DNA of 8,396 nt from a bacterium. Lineage in GTDB: Bacteria; JAMCPX01. The translations under genes were made by a program, and so were the position numbers. Positions within the stretch are counted from its first letter, which is position 1. The number at the start of each line of letters is the position of its first letter. The stretch spans positions 1 to 8,396 of the forward strand of contig JAJYJX010000114.1 of the NCBI GenBank assembly GCA_021789095.1, given 5' to 3'. Of this stretch, positions 5,140 to 8,396 are shown piece by piece. The notes below the pieces were generated by a model. The model was not told the DNA's origin, did no database searches, and saw only the letters and a list, made by a program, of their open reading frames with translations.

Positions 5140-6487
5140 ATTAACATTCTGGTATGTTGCCGTCTTTTCGATAACGCTGATACTGTACAGTGTATTTTTA
5201 TTCACCTTTATTTCCCATAAGATCATGAATAATATGGATCTCGAACTGATCGCAGAAGCAAAAGAGAGTAGATCCATTTTTCTTGAGGAAATAACGAAAC
5301 CATCTTTTGAAGAACTGGATGAGGAATTGAAGGGAATAAATTATTATCTTCAGATCTATTCAATAGACGGTAAGCTTATTTACAGCTCCGCAAATTTGTA
5401 TAAAACAAATCTCCCGGTCGATACCGAGGCATTCAATTCTATTGAGCACGGCAGCCAAGTTTTCAGGACCATCCATCTGTTCAAACATAAGGACAGCAGG
5501 ATGCTTTTATATCCCATTATTTCAGACGGTACACCAAAATACTATATAAGTATTGCAATGCCACTGCATGAACAGCATGAATTTCTGCACATGCTGGGAA
5601 TTATCCTTACCCTTGTCACCCCTATCGTTATCATCGTAGCAAGCTGGGGCGGTATTGTTATTGCGGGCAGGGCAATGAAGCCCGTTGATGAAATAACAAA
5701 GACCGCAAAACGGATAGAAGCGGGAAATCTGGCAGAGCAGATCAAAACAAAAACGCACAATGACGAAATCGGGAACCTTGCACGGACATTCAATGATATG
5801 CTTCTTAGACTAAAAAAGGCGTTCGACGTGCTCGCCAGCTTTTCACAAAATGTTTCGCATGAGCTGAAAACGCCTCTGACCGTGATGAAGAGCGGCATAG
5901 AAATAACTATGAGAGAAAAAAGATCGGCGGCGGAGTACAGGGAACTGCTCGTCAGTTTGCTCGAAGAGGTGGATCAGATGACAAGGATAATAGACGATCT
6001 CCTGCTCACTTCTCTCTCTGATACTGCTTCTATAAAAGCATCTTTTACCCCTCTCAGTTTATCAAAACTGCTCATGGAGACTATTGACTTTTTTGAAGTA
6101 CTCGCTACCGATAAAACAATCCTGCTTGAGCATAATATCCGGGAAGACGTTTCAATAACCGGGAATGAAAGACTGTTAAAAAGGGCGTTCAGCAACATCA
6201 TAGACAATGCCATTAAATTCACTCCGCCGGGTAAAAAAGTATCCGTATCCCTTGTCCGGGACGCAGGGTATACAACAATACACATACAGGATCAGGGTAT
6301 CGGAATACCAAAAGAAGAGATGCCGAAGATCTTCGACAGGTTCTACAGGGGAAAATCCGCAAACACCGAAGGCCACGGTCTCGGATTGAGCATAGTGAAA
6401 TGGATAGTGGAACTCCACGACGGGGCGATCTCGGTAGCATCGAAGCCTGAAGGTACAAATTTTCAAATCAGATTGGCATTGGTGTAA
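5120..6487 (+). CDS. Membrane sensor histidine kinase (HAMP, HisKA, HATPase_c)
   Basis: Senses an envelope signal and phosphorylates the regulator encoded just upstream. Of 455 residues, TM1 spans about 10-31, a periplasmic sensor domain of about 125 residues follows (32-157), and TM2 spans about 158-182. HAMP runs about 183-235. The dimerisation box FSQNVSHELKTPL carries phospho-acceptor H247. The ATP-binding domain has N363 in the N box (NIIDNAIKFTP), D391 in the G1 box (DQGIGIP), the F box FDRFYRG (405-411) and the G2 box GHGLGLS (418-424). All catalytic motifs are intact. ATG at 5120 lies within the end of the regulator gene, preceded by AGAGAACAGG, and gives the typical opening MLPIRIRLTFWY. 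The sensor domain has His33 beside TM1 and His150/153/157 beside TM2, which might bind metal, but its ligand is unknown. Confidence 0.96.
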   Translation: MLPIRIRLTFWYVAVFSITLILYSVFLFTFISHKIMNNMDLELIAEAKESRSIFLEEITKPSFEELDEELKGINYYLQIYSIDGKLIYSSANLYKTNLPVDTEAFNSIEHGSQVFRTIHLFKHKDSRMLLYPIISDGTPKYYISIAMPLHEQHEFLHMLGIILTLVTPIVIIVASWGGIVIAGRAMKPVDEITKTAKRIEAGNLAEQIKTKTHNDEIGNLARTFNDMLLRLKKAFDVLASFSQNVSHELKTPLTVMKSGIEITMREKRSAAEYRELLVSLLEEVDQMTRIIDDLLLTSLSDTASIKASFTPLSLSKLLMETIDFFEVLATDKTILLEHNIREDVSITGNERLLKRAFSNIIDNAIKFTPPGKKVSVSLVRDAGYTTIHIQDQGIGIPKEEMPKIFDRFYRGKSANTEGHGLGLSIVKWIVELHDGAISVASKPEGTNFQIRLALV

Positions 6488-6579
6488 CAGAAAATTCATT
6501 CTTTACCATGCCATGAAGTGCCGTCTTTATAACGGGAACTTACTGTTTGGATTTTACCATTGATTTCTTGATTATCTAT

Positions 6580-6591
6580 ACATTTGTGATA
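6580..6591 (+). promoter_or_regulatory. 12-bp word ACATTTGTGATA shared with the pump/regulator intergenic region
   Basis: The same 12 bases occur at 4370-4381, over the probable promoter of the two-component system. This second copy is 44 nt before the GTG start of the zinc-ribbon kinase-like gene, in a 147-bp gap (6488-6634) that shows no convincing terminator after the histidine kinase. It overlaps a weak possible -10 (TATACA, 6577-6582; a poor -35 TTTACC lies 18 nt further up). It may be a common regulator site. The evidence is only the exact match in two short non-coding gaps. Confidence 0.35.
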
Positions 6592-6620
6592 TTAACCAAC
6601 CTTACTATTACGTATTTGTT

Positions 6621-6627
6621 AAGGAGG
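6621..6627 (+). promoter_or_regulatory. Ribosome binding site AAGGAGG that fixes a GTG start
   Basis: A full-strength Shine-Dalgarno lies 7 nt before GTG at 6635. The nearby ATG at 6640 is out of frame and meets a stop after two codons. This places the start so that the first zinc-ribbon cysteine is residue 3. Confidence 0.85.
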
Positions 6628-6634
6628 CGTATCG

Positions 6635-8396
6635 GTGAGATGCTTTAAATGCCTTAAAGAAGTACCTGCAGGAACAGAGGTATGTCCCGTCTGCGGGCAG
6701 GTTCTGGTGCCCAAGAAAGAGAAGCAGGTCAGGGACAAGAAGGACTCCGCGGCACCTCAGAATAAACTGAAAGAGTACCAGATAGGAGACACGATAAAGG
6801 ACCGCTACGACATAAGGGACGTCCTCAGCAGGAAAGGCATAGGATATACTTATAAGGTAAGGGACAGGGAAAAGAGAAAGGTCTTTATCCTTAAAGAGAT
6901 ACAGCCCTCGCTTGTCGCATCGAACGGTGCAAAGACCAACCTTTTTGATATTATAAAAACGGTTATCAATCTTAACCTGCCAGAGGTCACGGCGATCCAG
7001 GACTATGGAGAAGACAACGGCATAGTATACTTCGTATCGGAATATATAGAAGGCCTCACGCTCAGGAAGCTCCTTGATGTGCGGAAGGAGATGAAACAGT
7101 TTTTTAAGGGAGAAGAACTTGAATCCATACTTACCCATATATGCAAGGCACTCATAACAACTCATAACAATGGTATTGTCCACGGCGATTTAAAACCTGA
7201 AAACATATTCATTCTCCCGAGCGGCATTAAGATTACAGAACTCGGCATAACAGGCGCACTGTCTCCGCTTGACTTTACATCCATACAACAGGACATGGGC
7301 AGCTCATACAAGTACATTGCACCCGAGGTTGTCATAGGCGGAGCATTATCAAAGGCGAGTGATATATATTCTCTCGGCGTTATAGTGTACGAGATGTTGA
7401 CGGGTATTATACCCGGCGATGTTGTAAGCCCTCCATCGACCTACAACAGTGAACTGCCAAAGGCCGCAGATGGGACCCTGTTAAAGGCACTGCAGCAGGA
7501 CCCGGAGCGCAGGACCCGGTATGTTTCCGAGTTTTATCAAGACCTGCTCCAGGCCTTTGGCCAGGCTGCAGAAACATTTGAAGAAAAACCGTGGACAACA
7601 AAACAGGCACCTGAAGCAGAACAGGCGGGCACACTTCAAACGGAAGTCGATGAAGAGCTTCGTATGTATATGGAAGCAGGCACTGCAGCTGTCCCGCCGT
7701 CATCTGCTGAACAGGAAGCCGCAAGAGAGGAAAAACCCGCAGAATCAAAACCGTCGGCTGATATGGAAGCCACTGTAGAGAAACCTAAAACACAGGAAGG
7801 GCCCGGGGAAGAATACCGTATTACCAGGGAAAAACCTTCAGGGGAAGCCGGGGCACCTGCTGCAGAAGCCCGGTACATTTCAAAAGAAGAAACAGAAGGA
7901 CCTGCCGTTCAAAAACCGGAAACACCGGCTGAGACTGTACCGATAAAATCGCCTGAAGATATAATAAATGAGATCATGGCAGAGAAAGCAAAGGCTGAAG
8001 CAGCAGAAAAGATACCCGCCCCCCCTTCACCTGAAGTGCATGAACCTGAACGGCCAAAGCCTGAAGAAGTGCAGCCTGTACATCCGTCAGGGATTGAAGA
8101 CATTGCAAAATCACTTGAAACATTTACAGGCGAGATACAGGGCTCAAGGGGTACAAAACCCACTCCCCCTGAGACGGGACCGCAAAAACCTTATACACCG
8201 GTCACCGTGCCTTCACAGCCCGTTCAGCAGCAGCCTGTGCCTGAGAGGAAAATAGAAACTGCTCCACAACCCGCACCTGTTTTTCATGAAGCAAGGGCAG
8301 TTAAAAAATCTCCTGTCGCATTAATTATCGTTAGTATATCTGCGATTATTGTAATAGGAGCTGCTGCCGCATGGTTTTTACTAATCCCTGCGAAGC
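6635..8396 (+). CDS. Zinc-ribbon, Ser/Thr-kinase-like (probable pseudokinase) single-pass membrane protein, C-terminus outside window
   Basis: 587 codons are visible. Residues 1-22 hold a zinc ribbon (C3-x2-C6 and C17-x2-C20). A Hanks-type kinase-like domain spans about 52-305. Retained are K87 (ILKEI, the VAIK lysine), H183-G-D185-LKPEN190, the APE motif (229-231) and SDIYSLGVIVYEMLTG (242-257). Degenerate positions are the glycine loop (SRKGIGYTYK, 65-74), the helix-C glutamate (Ile106 by my hand alignment) and DFG, which reads E202-L-G. The Mg-binding aspartate is thus replaced, so activity is doubtful. A Pro/Glu/Lys-rich, probably disordered linker runs about 311-555. One TM helix (about 560-584) follows two lysines, so the kinase-like part should be cytoplasmic and an unseen domain should lie across the membrane. 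Strong ribosome site at 6621-6627. It lies 147 bp behind the histidine kinase; co-transcription is possible but unproven. Confidence 0.88.
   Translation, partial: MRCFKCLKEVPAGTEVCPVCGQVLVPKKEKQVRDKKDSAAPQNKLKEYQIGDTIKDRYDIRDVLSRKGIGYTYKVRDREKRKVFILKEIQPSLVASNGAKTNLFDIIKTVINLNLPEVTAIQDYGEDNGIVYFVSEYIEGLTLRKLLDVRKEMKQFFKGEELESILTHICKALITTHNNGIVHGDLKPENIFILPSGIKITELGITGALSPLDFTSIQQDMGSSYKYIAPEVVIGGALSKASDIYSLGVIVYEMLTGIIPGDVVSPPSTYNSELPKAADGTLLKALQQDPERRTRYVSEFYQDLLQAFGQAAETFEEKPWTTKQAPEAEQAGTLQTEVDEELRMYMEAGTAAVPPSSAEQEAAREEKPAESKPSADMEATVEKPKTQEGPGEEYRITREKPSGEAGAPAAEARYISKEETEGPAVQKPETPAETVPIKSPEDIINEIMAEKAKAEAAEKIPAPPSPEVHEPERPKPEEVQPVHPSGIEDIAKSLETFTGEIQGSRGTKPTPPETGPQKPYTPVTVPSQPVQQQPVPERKIETAPQPAPVFHEARAVKKSPVALIIVSISAIIVIGAAAAWFLLIPAK
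7151..7170 (+). repeat. Two perfect tandem copies of a 10-bp unit inside the kinase-like gene
   Basis: CTCATAACAA occurs twice in a row, encoding ALITTHNNG just before the catalytic loop HGDLKPEN. The spacing from helix E to the catalytic loop is normal for kinases, so the repeat is probably chance and not a recent insertion. Gain or loss of one unit would shift the frame. Confidence 0.9.

Noticed and set aside
6488-6560. Intrinsic terminator after the histidine kinase
   Set aside because: Only a 4-bp stem (CCGT...ACGG, near 6522-6536) is present and no U-run follows, so I do not call one.
6608-7183. Open minus-strand frame of about 190 codons opposite the kinase-like gene
   Set aside because: The plus strand here has a perfect ribosome site, zinc-ribbon cysteines and kinase motifs; the minus frame has none of these.

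Overview
The window looks like a chromosomal segment of a Gram-negative environmental bacterium of moderate G+C. A tripartite envelope-spanning efflux pump needs an outer membrane. Short dispersed palindromic repeats of the GTCATTCC...GGAATGAC type fill the gaps between pump genes; such repeats are common in Desulfobacterota, Nitrospirota and some Proteobacteria. I cannot name the genus, and the phylum is a guess.

Layout. On the minus strand, read from right to left, lies an efflux operon: an outer-membrane factor of the TolC family (4274 to 2949), a periplasmic membrane-fusion lipoprotein (2740 to 1757, start debatable) and the first 531 codons of an RND inner-membrane transporter (1593 to the left edge, cut by the window). 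The two gaps inside this operon hold two copies of a roughly 65-bp cloverleaf-forming repeat, plus a third hairpin segment and a near-perfect 32-bp palindrome. The copies bracket the membrane-fusion gene. Diverging from the operon across a 175-bp intergenic region is a two-component system on the plus strand: an OmpR/PhoB-type response regulator (4450-5139) and an overlapping HAMP/HisKA sensor histidine kinase (5120-6487). After a 147-bp gap a further plus-strand gene (6635 to the right edge) encodes an N-terminal zinc ribbon, a Ser/Thr-kinase-like domain with several degenerate catalytic positions (probable pseudokinase), a long Pro/Glu-rich linker and one transmembrane helix. Its C-terminal domain lies outside the window.

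How the parts fit. The divergent layout suggests that the kinase/regulator pair senses an envelope signal or toxic compound and controls the pump. The shared intergenic region contains a plausible sigma-70 promoter, a direct CATTTG repeat and a perfect 10-bp inverted repeat that could be regulator sites. A 12-bp word from this region recurs upstream of the zinc-ribbon kinase-like gene, so that gene may share regulation with the two-component system.

The points most worth a second look are (1) the 5' end of the membrane-fusion gene, where two repeats appear to have been inserted in frame between the charged n-region and the hydrophobic core of its signal peptide, (2) the very short hairpin region of that protein, and (3) the zinc-ribbon membrane pseudokinase.
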